64,000 nucleotides of DNA, taken from positions 1 to 64,000 of the forward strand of contig CAVFWQ010000002.1 of NCBI GenBank assembly GCA_963626285.1, read 5' to 3'. The notes under the pieces were generated by a model, which saw only the letters and a list, made by a program, of their open reading frames with translations, was not told where the DNA came from and did not search any database. The position numbers and the translations under genes are program-made. Position 1 is the stretch's first letter. Each line of letters begins with the position of its first letter. Origin of the DNA: CAVDRM01 sp963626285 (lineage in GTDB: Bacteria; Bacillota; Clostridia; Christensenellales; Aristaeellaceae). Shown piece by piece: positions 1 through 8,152 of this stretch.

Positions 1-1219
1 TGCGAATCATGGCGCACGCCTCGTCCACAAGGTCGATGGCCTTGTCGGGCAGGAAGCGGTCGGAAATGTAGCGGGCGGAGAGGGTCGCGGCGGCGATCAG
101 CGCGTTGTCCGTGATTTTCACCCCGTGGAAGACCTCGTAGCGCTCCTTCAGGCCGCGCAGGATGGAAATGGTGTCCTCGACGGACGGCTCATTGACCAGA
201 ACGGGCTGGAAGCGGCGCTCCAGGGCGGCGTCCTTTTCAATGTATTTGCGGTATTCGTCCAGGGTCGTCGCGCCGATGCAGTGCAGCTCGCCGCGTGCCA
301 GCATGGGCTTTAAGAGGTTGCCCGCGTCCATGCTGCCCTCGGTCTTGCCCGCGCCGACGATGAGGTGCAGCTCGTCGATGAAGAGGATGATGCGCCCCTC
401 GCTCTTCTTGATCTCGTTGAGGACGGCCTTGAGGCGCTCCTCAAATTCGCCGCGGAACTTCGCGCCCGCGATCAGGGAGCCCATGTCGAGCGAAAAGATG
501 CTGCGGTCCTTCAGGGAATCCGGCACGTCGCCGCGCACGATGCGCAGCGCCAGCCCCTCGGCAATGGCCGTCTTGCCCACGCCCGGCTCGCCGATCAGAA
601 CAGGGTTGTTCTTTGTCTTTCTGGACAGGATGCGCACGACGTCGCGGATCTCGCGGTCGCGGCCGATGACCGGGTCGAGCTTGTTCTGCCGCGCCCGCTC
701 AACCAGATCCGAGCCGTATTTTTTGAGCGCGTCATAGGTGTCCTCCGGATTGTCGCTGGTCACCTGACTGGCGCCGCGCACGGTGGAAAGCACCTGCAAA
801 AAGCCTTCTTTGCGGATGTCAAAGCGGGAGAACAGGGACGCAAGCTCCCTGTCCGGCACATTGAGGAGCGCCAGGAAAAGGTGTTCGACCGAGATGTATT
901 CATCCTTCATCTGAGAGGCGACCTTCGCCGCCTCGTTCAGCGCCTTGTCCATGTCGCCGGAGACGTAGACCTTGCCCTGCTCGCGGGACAGGCCCTGCAC
1001 CTTCGGCAGCTTTTCCACGATGGCGCGGGCATTCTGCGTGACCGCGGCCGCATCCTTGCCCATTTTTTTCAGAAGCTGGGGGATGAGCCCCTGCTCCTCC
1101 TGTAAAAGCGCCAGCAGAAGGTGCGCCTGCTCCAGCTGCTGGTTGCTGTATTCCGTCGCCAGCGCCTGCGCGCCGTTGATGGCTTCAATGCTTTTCTGCG
1201 TGTATTTGTTTTCGGACAT
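1..1219 (-). CDS. clpB: ClpB disaggregase, N-terminal part (cut by window edge)
   Basis: AAA+ disaggregase that works with DnaK to rescue aggregated proteins in the cytoplasm. The visible 406 residues start MSENKYTQKS and hold the ClpN repeat domain (about residues 1-150, with the ClpB-typical GLSREQGKVYVSGD stretch), then the first AAA module with Walker A GEPGVGKT and Walker B-like ILFIDELH. The middle coiled-coil and second AAA module lie beyond the window. The start ATG is at 1217-1219. It is divergent from htpG, and the two share the CIRCE operator. A ClpC identity is less likely because the early spacing and the GLSREQGK segment are ClpB-like. Confidence 0.93.
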   Translation of the reverse strand, partial: MSENKYTQKSIEAINGAQALATEYSNQQLEQAHLLLALLQEEQGLIPQLLKKMGKDAAAVTQNARAIVEKLPKVQGLSREQGKVYVSGDMDKALNEAAKVASQMKDEYISVEHLFLALLNVPDRELASLFSRFDIRKEGFLQVLSTVRGASQVTSDNPEDTYDALKKYGSDLVERARQNKLDPVIGRDREIRDVVRILSRKTKNNPVLIGEPGVGKTAIAEGLALRIVRGDVPDSLKDRSIFSLDMGSLIAGAKFRGEFEERLKAVLNEIKKSEGRIILFIDELHLIVGAGKTEGSMDAGNLLKPMLARGELHCIGATTLDEYRKYIEKDAALERRFQPVLVNEPSVEDTISILRGLKERYEVFHGVKITDNALIAAATLSARYISDRFLPDKAIDLVDEACAMIR

Positions 1220-1422
1220 ATCTGTCACCTCACTTGCTTGGGGTCATGGTTGCATCAGGGCGGAAAGCCGGTTTCTGCCCCGCACGCAAGGCAAAAGCCC
1301 GCGGGCGGGTTTTCGGGAACGGGCGCGGGAAGGGCTGCTTCAAACGCTTCCTGTTCACGCCCGCGGAAGACCGCGTTTCCTGCCGAAGGCCGGAAGTCTG
1401 ACCTTCTTTGACCTTCAAGCAT

Positions 1423-1450
1423 ATTATACACCGTCCGATATTGAAGTCAA
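1423..1450 (-). promoter_or_regulatory. Sigma-A promoter of clpB
   Basis: On the minus strand TTGACT (1445-1450), a 16-base spacer and TATAAT (1423-1428). The predicted start lies about 200 bases before the clpB ATG, so the leader is long. The CIRCE lies 20 bases upstream of the -35 box. Confidence 0.75.
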
Positions 1451-1469
1451 GGGGTTTTGAAAAATTTTG

Positions 1470-1496
1470 TTAGCACTTTCCTTCAATGAGTGCTAA
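1470..1496. promoter_or_regulatory. CIRCE operator (HrcA binding site)
   Basis: Inverted repeat TTAGCACTT - 9 bases - GAGTGCTAA. It matches the CIRCE consensus (TTAGCACTC-N9-GAGTGCTAA) except for one base in the left arm. It lies between the two outward-facing promoters of clpB and htpG, only 7 bases from the htpG -35 box. HrcA bound here could repress both genes. No hrcA is in the window. Confidence 0.9.
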
Positions 1497-1503
1497 TTTT
1501 TGA

Positions 1504-1532
1504 TTGCAATTTGATCCGGGGCGTGTTATAAT
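1504..1532 (+). promoter_or_regulatory. Sigma-A promoter of htpG
   Basis: TTGCAA (1504-1509), a 17-base spacer and TATAAT (1527-1532). It is directly downstream of the CIRCE. The predicted leader before the htpG ATG is about 150 bases. Confidence 0.8.
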
Positions 1533-1687
1533 GCATTCGGTCAGGCGTTTCACGGGGACGGCGGCCTGCCGTTTCCCCTTCGATCGGGGTCTGACCGTGC
1601 GCTTCCCCTGCATCGGGCGGAGCGGAATACGAACATTATATAAAAGAAGGAAGGCGTTTGACCTTCCTCTTACACGGGAGGAACTGT

Positions 1688-3706
1688 ATGAGCGATATGC
1701 AAAAGGGCAACATTTCCATTGATGCGCAGAACATCATGCCGGTCATCAAGCGCTGGCTGTACTCGGACAAGGACATTTTCATCCGTGAAATGGTCTCCAA
1801 CGGCTGCGACGCCGTGACCAAATACAGGATGCTCAGGGGCGCGGACGCGGACAAAGAGGATCTGCGCGTCACCGTGACCGTGGACAAGGAAGCGGGCGAG
1901 CTGCGCTTTACCGACAACGGCATCGGCATGACCGCCGATGAGGTCGATAAGTACATCAACCAGGTCGCCTTCTCCGGCGCGGAGGAATTTTTGAAGAACT
2001 ACGAGGGCGGCGACAAGGGCGGCATCATCGGCCACTTCGGTCTGGGCTTTTATTCCGCCTTCATGGTCTCCGACAAGGTGACGATCGACACCCTTTCCTG
2101 GCAGGACGGCGCAGAGCCCGTCATCTGGCAGAGCGAGGACGGCATGCAGTTCACCATGCAGGCGGGCGGGCGCACCGGGCGCGGCACCACCATCACCCTG
2201 CACATCATGGAGGACGAGAAGGAGTTTCTGGACGGCTACCGCGTCCGCGAGGTGCTGGAGCGCTACTGCGGCTACATGGCCGTGCCGATCTATCTGGAGG
2301 ACTTGGAGGCGGAAAAGCAGCGCATCGAGGAGGAAAAGAAGCGCGCCGCCGAGGAAAAGGAAAAGGGAGAGAAAGAGGAAAAGGACGAGAATTTCGCGCA
2401 CGACGTGCCCAGGGAGGACGAGGAGCACGAATGCGAATGCGGGCATGAGCACGAGCATGACCACGAATGCGAATGCGGGCATGAGCACGAGCATGACCAC
2501 GAATGCGAATGCGGCCATGACGACGCGCCCAAGCCCATCAACGATACGCATCCTCTGTGGCTCAGAAACCCCAGGGACTGCACGCCGGAGGAGTATAAGG
2601 CGGCCTACCGCAAGCTCTTCCATACCTATGAGGATCCGCTGTTCTGGGTGCATCTGAATGTGGATTATCCCTTTAACCTAAAGGGCATCCTCTATTTCCC
2701 GCGCATCAAGAAGAACTTCGGCGGTCAGGAGGGCGAAATCAAGCTGTTCAACCGTCAGGTCTTCGTGGCGGACAACATCAAGGAGGTCATCCCTGAATTT
2801 CTGATGCTGCTCAAGGGCGTCGTGGACTGCCCCGACCTGCCCCTGAACGTCTCCCGCTCCTTCCTGCAAAACGACGGCTATGTCAAACGCCTGTCCCAGC
2901 ACATCACCAAGAAGGTGGCGGACAAGCTCAACAGCCTCATGAGCACCGAGCGCGAGACCTACCAGACCTATTGGGACGACATTGCCCCGTTTGTCAAGTA
3001 CGGCTGCATCCGCGACCGGAAGTTCTATGAAATGGTCAAGGGCAGCATCCTGTTGAAGACTACCGCGGGCGAGTACCTGACCATTGACGAATACAAGACG
3101 CGCAACGAGGGCAAGGCGGAGAAAAAGATATTCTACACCACCGAGCCGGATCGTCAGGCGGCGGCCGTCGCCCTGTACACCGAGCGCGGCATGGACGTCG
3201 CGGTCATGGATACGCTCATTGACATGAACTTTATGTCCTTCATGGAATTCGGCGCGGGGCAGGACGGCCTGTCCTTTGCCCGTGTGGACGCGGACGTGTC
3301 CGGCCTCAAGCAGGAGAGCGACGAAAACACCGATTTGAACGCCGAGGAGCTGCAAAATATCCTGCGCGAGGCGCTGGGCGACAAGGACCTGGAGGTGAAG
3401 CTGGAGGCGCTGTCCGACAGGAGCCTGCCCGTGATGCTGGTGGAGGATGAGCAGATCCGCCGCTACAAGGAAATGAGCGCCGCCTACGGCGAGAACTTCA
3501 GCTTCCCGTCCCGCTATACGCTGGTTTTGAACAGGCTCTGCCCCACCGTCCGCGCACTGGCTTCGATGGAGCCCGGCGACAAGCGCACCCTGCTTTGCAA
3601 GCAGCTGTACGACGTCGCCCGCCTGTCCTCCCGCCCGCTCAGCGCCGAAGACCTCAAGGCGTTTATCGCAAGGAGCAACGAGATGATAGCGATGCTGGCG
3701 GAATAA
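1688..3706 (+). CDS. htpG: HtpG (Hsp90) with Cys/His-rich linker insert
   Basis: Bacterial Hsp90 chaperone, 672 residues, longer than the usual ~620-630. The GHKL ATPase domain is intact: E34 and N38 in REMVSNGCDA, DNGIGM at 76-81, GHFGLGFYSAF at 115-125. The middle and C-terminal domains follow (WLRNPRD, NVSRSFLQND). Between N and M domains, about residues 206-290, lies a lysine/glutamate-rich stretch followed by two copies of ECECGHEHEHDH and a partial third copy. Most bacterial HtpG proteins have only a short link here. The ATG at 1688 follows GGGAGG at good spacing; an earlier in-frame start lacks an RBS. Heat-shock control by CIRCE is likely. Confidence 0.95.
   Translation: MSDMQKGNISIDAQNIMPVIKRWLYSDKDIFIREMVSNGCDAVTKYRMLRGADADKEDLRVTVTVDKEAGELRFTDNGIGMTADEVDKYINQVAFSGAEEFLKNYEGGDKGGIIGHFGLGFYSAFMVSDKVTIDTLSWQDGAEPVIWQSEDGMQFTMQAGGRTGRGTTITLHIMEDEKEFLDGYRVREVLERYCGYMAVPIYLEDLEAEKQRIEEEKKRAAEEKEKGEKEEKDENFAHDVPREDEEHECECGHEHEHDHECECGHEHEHDHECECGHDDAPKPINDTHPLWLRNPRDCTPEEYKAAYRKLFHTYEDPLFWVHLNVDYPFNLKGILYFPRIKKNFGGQEGEIKLFNRQVFVADNIKEVIPEFLMLLKGVVDCPDLPLNVSRSFLQNDGYVKRLSQHITKKVADKLNSLMSTERETYQTYWDDIAPFVKYGCIRDRKFYEMVKGSILLKTTAGEYLTIDEYKTRNEGKAEKKIFYTTEPDRQAAAVALYTERGMDVAVMDTLIDMNFMSFMEFGAGQDGLSFARVDADVSGLKQESDENTDLNAEELQNILREALGDKDLEVKLEALSDRSLPVMLVEDEQIRRYKEMSAAYGENFSFPSRYTLVLNRLCPTVRALASMEPGDKRTLLCKQLYDVARLSSRPLSAEDLKAFIARSNEMIAMLAE
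2429..2520 (+). repeat. 36-bp in-frame tandem repeat inside htpG
   Basis: Two identical 36-base units (2429-2464 and 2465-2500) plus 20 bases of a third that then diverges. Each unit encodes ECECGHEHEHDH, residues 248-259 and 260-271, and the partial unit gives ECECGHDD. Perfect nucleotide identity between units suggests recent duplication by slippage, so copy number may vary among strains. Confidence 0.95.
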
Positions 3707-3740
3707 GCAAAAGCCGCCGCGCACAGGCGCAACATTTTCC

Positions 3741-3786
3741 GCGGGAGACCCTTCCTCTTGTTGTGGGAAGAGCCTCCCGCTTTTTG
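3741..3786 (+). terminator. Intrinsic terminator after htpG
   Basis: GCGGGAG (3741-3747) pairs with CTCCCGC (3774-3780), with a further CTTCC/GGAAG pairing inside and a T run at 3781-3785. Confidence 0.75.
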
Positions 3787-3805
3787 CGCCGATCTGTCCA
3801 AACCA

Positions 3806-3834
3806 TTGACAAACGGTGGGGTTGCGCGTATACT
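3806..3834 (+). promoter_or_regulatory. Sigma-A promoter of the ABC exporter leader
   Basis: Near-consensus TTGACA (3806-3811), a 17-base spacer and TATACT (3829-3834). It drives the leader ORF and, past the attenuator, the exporter genes. Confidence 0.85.
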
Positions 3835-3879
3835 GCTCATGCGCGGTGCGTGAAACTGTGTAGAAGGGAGGCTGCGGGC

Positions 3880-3963
3880 ATGGCATTTTGGAAGGGAAAC
3901 AGGGTCTTTGCTGCTGTGAAGGAGCGCTTGGCGCCTGTCTGCGGCCGGCTTTTCATGCGTTGA
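3880..3963 (+). CDS. 27-codon leader peptide (putative)
   Basis: Short ORF MAFWKGNRVFAAVKERLAP followed by VCGRLFMR and TGA. It has an excellent RBS (GGGAGG at 3866-3871, 8 bases before ATG) and lies about 40 bases after a near-perfect promoter. It ends 14 bases before a terminator hairpin that precedes the exporter genes. The peptide resembles nothing I recognise; its likely role is to be translated as a sensor of ribosome progress, as described for the BmrB leader upstream of bmrCD in Bacillus subtilis. The functional reading is inference from arrangement. Confidence 0.65.
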   Translation: MAFWKGNRVFAAVKERLAPVCGRLFMR

Positions 3964-4018
3964 TATCAGGCGCTTATCCGTCGGCTGTGCGTCCAAAGCG
4001 CGGCCGGCGGGTCTTTTT
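3941..4018 (+). promoter_or_regulatory. Transcription attenuator upstream of ABC exporter
   Basis: Terminator form: CCGTCGGCTGTGC (3978-3990) pairs with GCGCGGCCGGCGG (3998-4010) over 13 pairs including three G-U, loop of 7, then a T run (4013-4018). Alternative form: GCGGCCGGC at 3941-3949, inside the last codons of the leader ORF, is a direct repeat of part of the right arm (4000-4008) and can pair over nine positions with 3980-3988, removing the terminator's left arm. A ribosome finishing the leader ORF would cover 3941-3949 and favour termination; one stalled early would leave it free and favour read-through. Confidence 0.68.
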
Positions 4019-4063
4019 ATGTTATGAAGACACGCAAAAGGTCGAGAGGGGGAGACTGATTTG

Positions 4064-5875
4064 ATGAAGCAGCCCAAGTCAAGGCTGATGGGGCGGCTGA
4101 TCGTGATGAACTGGCGATGGTTTCTGGGGGCGTTCGTCTGCACGGTCGTCTGCGTGCTGCTGGACTTTGTTCCGCCCTTGCTCCTGGCGGAGACGATGGA
4201 CCACTATCTGGCGGGGGAGGCCTCCGTGCTGCCGGATTTCGTGGGGCGTCTGGCCGATGCCGTGGGCGGGGCGGACTATGTGACGCGCAATTTGTGGATC
4301 ATGGGGCTGGCGCTCATTCTGGTCAACCTGCTGAGCGGCGTTTTTTCCTACTGCAAGGGGCGCTGGCAGTCTGTGGCCGGCGAAAATGTGTCGCGGTATT
4401 TGCGGGAGCAGCTCTATGACCACATCCAGCGCCTGCCCTTTTCCTACCATGTGAAGGCGGAAACGGGCGATTTGGTGCAGCGCTGCACCTCGGACGTGGA
4501 TACCATCCGCCGCTTTCTGGCCAACCAGCTTCTGGCCGTGGTCAATGCCGTGACGATGATCGTCGCGGCGCTGTCCATGCTTTTGGCGCTGAACACGCGG
4601 CTCACGCTGCTTTCGATGGTGATGATCCCCGCGCTGTTTTTATTCGCATGGCTGTTTTTCAAGTGGGTCATCAAGTCCTTCCGCGAGGCGGACGAGGCCG
4701 AGGGCAGAATGAGCACCATGCTTCAGGAGAACCTGACGGGCGTGCGCGTGGTGCGCGCCTTCGGGCGGCAGAAGTATGAATTGGATAAGTTCAACGGCAG
4801 CTGCGACGACTTGGCGAAGAAAAACTTTAAGCTGTGCTACCTGCTGGCCGTTTACTGGGCGACGGGCGACGCCCTGTCCATGCTGCAGTCCATGATCACC
4901 CTGCTCACCTGCGTGTTCGCCGCCGTCAGCGGGGAGATCACCGTGGGCGTGCTGGTCATTTACACGACCTATGTGGGCAGGCTCCTCTTCCCCATCCGGC
5001 AGCTCGGCCGCATCCTGTCCGACGCGGGCAAGTCCATGGTCTCCGCCGAGCGCATCGAGGCCGTGCTGCATCTGCCGGCCGAGCCGGAGGAAAAGGATGC
5101 GCTCAAGCCCTCTTTGCGCGGCGACATCGTGTTTGACCATGTGGATTTCGGCTATGAGGGCGGACAGCCCGTCCTGAAGGACATGAGCTTTACCATCCGT
5201 CAGGGCGAGACCGTGGCCATCCTGGGCGCGACCGGCAGCGGCAAGTCCAGCGTGGTGCACCTTCTGCAGCGGCTGTTTGACGTACAGTCCGGGCGGATAT
5301 TCATCAACGGAACGCCCATTGACAGAATCGACCGCGCCTATCTTCGCAGCCGCATCGGGCTGGTCTTGCAGGAGCCCTTCCTCTATTCCAGAAGCATTCG
5401 GGAGAATGTCGCCATCGCCGCGCCGACGGCCGGCGAGGAAATGATAGACCGCGCCGTGTGCGACGCGGCCGCGAAGGACTTTATTCTGGAGAGCGACAAG
5501 GGCTTTGACACCATCGTGGGCGAGCGCGGCGTGACCCTGTCCGGCGGGCAAAAGCAGCGTCTGGCCATTGCCCGCACCCTGCTCAAGGAAAACGACATCC
5601 TGATTTTCGACGACTCCCTCTCCGCCGTGGACACGGAGACGGACGCGCAGATCCGGCAGGCGCTGAAAAGGCGCGGAAAGGACACGACCACCATCATCAT
5701 CAGCCACCGCGTGACCACCCTGGCGCAGGCCGACCGCATCCTGGTCATGGAGGACGGGCGCATCACCCAGCAGGGGACGCACGAGGAACTGATGAAGCAG
5801 CCGGGTCTGTATGCCCGCATCTTCAACATTCAGACCGCTTTGGAGGAGGAATTCAGAGAGGAGGTGAACGCCTGA
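4064..5875 (+). CDS. Heterodimeric ABC exporter subunit with degenerate Walker B (BmrC-like)
   Basis: Type IV ABC exporter half-transporter, about 603 residues: six-helix membrane domain (about 15-310) followed by an ATPase domain with Walker A GATGSGKS, signature LSGGQKQR and Walker B ILIFDDSLSAVD. The catalytic glutamate after Walker B is aspartate, the mark of the non-catalytic subunit in heterodimers such as BmrCD, LmrCD and TM287/288. The intact LSGGQ would complete the partner's active site. The ATG at 4064 follows GGGGGAG; TTG at 4061 is an alternative. The stop overlaps the next gene's ATG by one base, so the two are translationally coupled. Multidrug or peptide export is likely; the substrate is unknown. 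Confidence 0.9.
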   Translation: MKQPKSRLMGRLIVMNWRWFLGAFVCTVVCVLLDFVPPLLLAETMDHYLAGEASVLPDFVGRLADAVGGADYVTRNLWIMGLALILVNLLSGVFSYCKGRWQSVAGENVSRYLREQLYDHIQRLPFSYHVKAETGDLVQRCTSDVDTIRRFLANQLLAVVNAVTMIVAALSMLLALNTRLTLLSMVMIPALFLFAWLFFKWVIKSFREADEAEGRMSTMLQENLTGVRVVRAFGRQKYELDKFNGSCDDLAKKNFKLCYLLAVYWATGDALSMLQSMITLLTCVFAAVSGEITVGVLVIYTTYVGRLLFPIRQLGRILSDAGKSMVSAERIEAVLHLPAEPEEKDALKPSLRGDIVFDHVDFGYEGGQPVLKDMSFTIRQGETVAILGATGSGKSSVVHLLQRLFDVQSGRIFINGTPIDRIDRAYLRSRIGLVLQEPFLYSRSIRENVAIAAPTAGEEMIDRAVCDAAAKDFILESDKGFDTIVGERGVTLSGGQKQRLAIARTLLKENDILIFDDSLSAVDTETDAQIRQALKRRGKDTTTIIISHRVTTLAQADRILVMEDGRITQQGTHEELMKQPGLYARIFNIQTALEEEFREEVNA

Positions 5876-7713
5876 TGGGCGCGACACACATCGAGGAAAA
5901 GGACTATACGCAGAGATTTTCCCTTTCGCTGTGGAAAAGGATCCTGAATTACGCGCCGGAATACAAAAAGCGGCTGGTCGTCCTGTGCGCGTGGATGGCC
6001 GTGACCGCCCTGTGCGACGTGCTCTTCCCGCTGCTCACGCGCAGCGCCATTGATGATTTCATCGGCAGGCAGACCACCGAGGGCATCGGGCTGTTCATCG
6101 CCGAATACGCCGCCCTGCTCGTTTTGCAGGTCGCCGCCATTTACCGCTTTCTGTACATCGGCGGCGAGATCGAAACGGGCGTGTGCCTGGTCATCCGCAA
6201 AAAGGCGTTCAAAAAGCTGCAGGAGCTGTCGTTCTCTTACTATGACAGAATGCCCGTGGGCTATCTCATGACCCGCCTGACCAGCGACGCGCAGCGTCTG
6301 GCGGAGACCATCGGCTGGTCACTGCTGGATCTCATCTGGAGCGCGGTCGTGCTGGTGCTGGGCGCTATCACGGTGTTTTTGATCGACTGGCGGCTGTCGC
6401 TGGCCGTCCTGCTCGTCATCCCGCCGCTGGCGCTCATTTCGTGGTACTTCCAGCAGCGCATCTTAAAGGCGCATCGGCAGGTGCGCAAGACGAACAGCCG
6501 CATCACCGGCGCGTTCAATGAGGGCATCATGGGCGCGAAGACCACCAAGACCCTCGTGCGCGAGGACATGAACTTCGGGGAATTTAAGGAGCTGACCCGG
6601 ACCATGCATGCTTGCAGCGTGCGGGCGGCCTCCCTGTCCGCCCTGTACCTGCCCATCGTCGTGTCGCTCGGCTCCATCGCGACGGCCTACGCCCTGTGGC
6701 AGACGGGCAACAACGTCCTCTCCGGCGCCATGACGCTGGGCACGATGCAGCTCTTTGTCAACTACACGGTGCAGTTCTTCCAGCCCGTGCGCGACATCGC
6801 CAATGCCTTTTCCGAAATGCAGAGCGCGCAGGCCGCCGCCGAGCGCGTGCTGAGCCTGCTGGAGACCGAGCCGGACATCAGAGACAGCGAGAACATCGTC
6901 AGCGTGTACGGCGACAACTTCACCCCGAAAAAGGAAAACTGGCCCGCGATTTACGGGGACATCGAATTTAAGAATGTGGACTTTGCCTACAAGGACGGGG
7001 AAAAGGTGCTGTCGCACTTTGACCTGCACGTCAGGGCGGGCGAGACCATTGCTTTGGTCGGGCCGACCGGCGCGGGCAAGTCCACCGTGGTCAATCTGGT
7101 CTGCCGCTTTTACGAGCCGACCGGGGGGAAGGTGCTGATAGACGGCGTGGATTACCGCGAGCGCAGCCAGCTCTGGCTGCAAAGCAATCTGGGCTATGTG
7201 CTTCAGGAGCCGCACCTGTTCTCCGGCACCGTCATGGACAACATCCGCTATTCCCGCCTGAACGCGAGCGATGAGGAGGTCATGGCCGTGGCGCGGCTGG
7301 TGAATGCCGAGCCGTTCATCCTGCGGCTGGAAAAGGGCTATCAGACCGACGTCGGCGAGGGCGGCAACCGCCTGTCCACCGGCGAAAAGCAGCTCATTTC
7401 CTTTGCCCGCGCTCTGCTGGCAGACCCCGCCATCTTCGTGCTGGACGAGGCGACCTCCTCCGTGGACACCCAGACCGAGCAGGTCATTCAGCGCGCCATC
7501 GAAAGGGTGCTGGACGGGCGCACCTCCTTCATCATCGCCCACCGCCTGTCCACCGTCCGCAGCGCCGACCGCATCCTGCTCATCGACGACGGAAAAATCA
7601 AGGAAATGGGCACGCATAAGGAATTGCTGGCGCTCAGGGGCGCGTATTACAGGCTCTATACCAACCAGTTCCGGGAAGAACGCGCCCAGGCCCTGCTCAG
7701 CGGGAAGGACTGA
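5875..7713 (+). CDS. Heterodimeric ABC exporter subunit, catalytic (BmrD-like)
   Basis: Partner half-transporter of 612 residues: six-helix membrane domain, then an ATPase domain with Walker A GPTGAGKS and canonical Walker B IFVLDEATSSVD. The signature is degenerate (LSTGEKQL instead of LSGGQ), complementing the upstream subunit: one composite ATP site keeps E plus LSGGQ, the other D plus LSTGE. This complementarity strongly supports an obligate heterodimer. ATG overlaps the previous stop (TGATG). Confidence 0.9.
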   Translation: MGATHIEEKDYTQRFSLSLWKRILNYAPEYKKRLVVLCAWMAVTALCDVLFPLLTRSAIDDFIGRQTTEGIGLFIAEYAALLVLQVAAIYRFLYIGGEIETGVCLVIRKKAFKKLQELSFSYYDRMPVGYLMTRLTSDAQRLAETIGWSLLDLIWSAVVLVLGAITVFLIDWRLSLAVLLVIPPLALISWYFQQRILKAHRQVRKTNSRITGAFNEGIMGAKTTKTLVREDMNFGEFKELTRTMHACSVRAASLSALYLPIVVSLGSIATAYALWQTGNNVLSGAMTLGTMQLFVNYTVQFFQPVRDIANAFSEMQSAQAAAERVLSLLETEPDIRDSENIVSVYGDNFTPKKENWPAIYGDIEFKNVDFAYKDGEKVLSHFDLHVRAGETIALVGPTGAGKSTVVNLVCRFYEPTGGKVLIDGVDYRERSQLWLQSNLGYVLQEPHLFSGTVMDNIRYSRLNASDEEVMAVARLVNAEPFILRLEKGYQTDVGEGGNRLSTGEKQLISFARALLADPAIFVLDEATSSVDTQTEQVIQRAIERVLDGRTSFIIAHRLSTVRSADRILLIDDGKIKEMGTHKELLALRGAYYRLYTNQFREERAQALLSGKD

Positions 7714-7810
7714 CGGCCTTCGGGCGAAAAAAAGACCCGCCCGCTGCGGCAAACGGACAAACGCGCTTCGCGTCGGGCGGATATTATCTTGATCATCAAA
7801 GGAGGCACAT

Positions 7811-8056
7811 ATGGGCCATCAGACCGATACAAACCGTTTCGGCAAAACAGCCGCCTTTGTCGGCTGCGCGCTGCTCATCCTGGGCGCGCTGCTGCTTTGC
7901 GTCAAGGCGGTCTCTGCGGAGCATGTGGATGCGGACGGGCTGCTGCACGAGTGGTTTTTCCTGCTTCCGCTGGGCTTTGGCTGTCTGCTGGGCGGCTGCC
8001 TGTCCCTGCTGTCGGCGGGAGTGGCTTTCGTCATGCGGAAAACGAAGGACAGATAA
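7811..8056 (+). CDS. Small two-helix membrane protein, DUF3955-like
   Basis: 81 residues with two hydrophobic segments (about 13-33 and 48-72) and a central VDADGLLHEWFFLLPLG, which recalls DUF3955 proteins (VDxxGxLxEPFFLxPxG). ATG follows AAAGGAGG at good spacing. It sits 97 bases after the exporter pair on the same strand and may be co-transcribed. Function is unknown and the family call is from memory. Confidence 0.65.
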   Translation: MGHQTDTNRFGKTAAFVGCALLILGALLLCVKAVSAEHVDADGLLHEWFFLLPLGFGCLLGGCLSLLSAGVAFVMRKTKDR

Positions 8057-8117
8057 CGCCCGTGCGGGTGATGCGGTGAACTTTGGCAAAATAATTTCCC
8101 GATTGCACAAAAAACTG

Positions 8118-8146
8118 TTGACAGGAACGCGCCGATGTGGTATAGT
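8118..8146 (+). promoter_or_regulatory. Strong sigma-A promoter with no gene behind it
   Basis: Consensus TTGACA (8118-8123), a 17-base spacer and TATAGT (8141-8146). Predicted start about 8153. No convincing protein gene lies between here and the terminator at 9232-9266. Confidence 0.8.
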
Positions 8147-8152
8147 AAGGGT

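Noticed and set aside
2429..2520. Tandem 36-base repeat as a CRISPR array
   Set aside because: Units are contiguous without spacers, in frame and within htpG.
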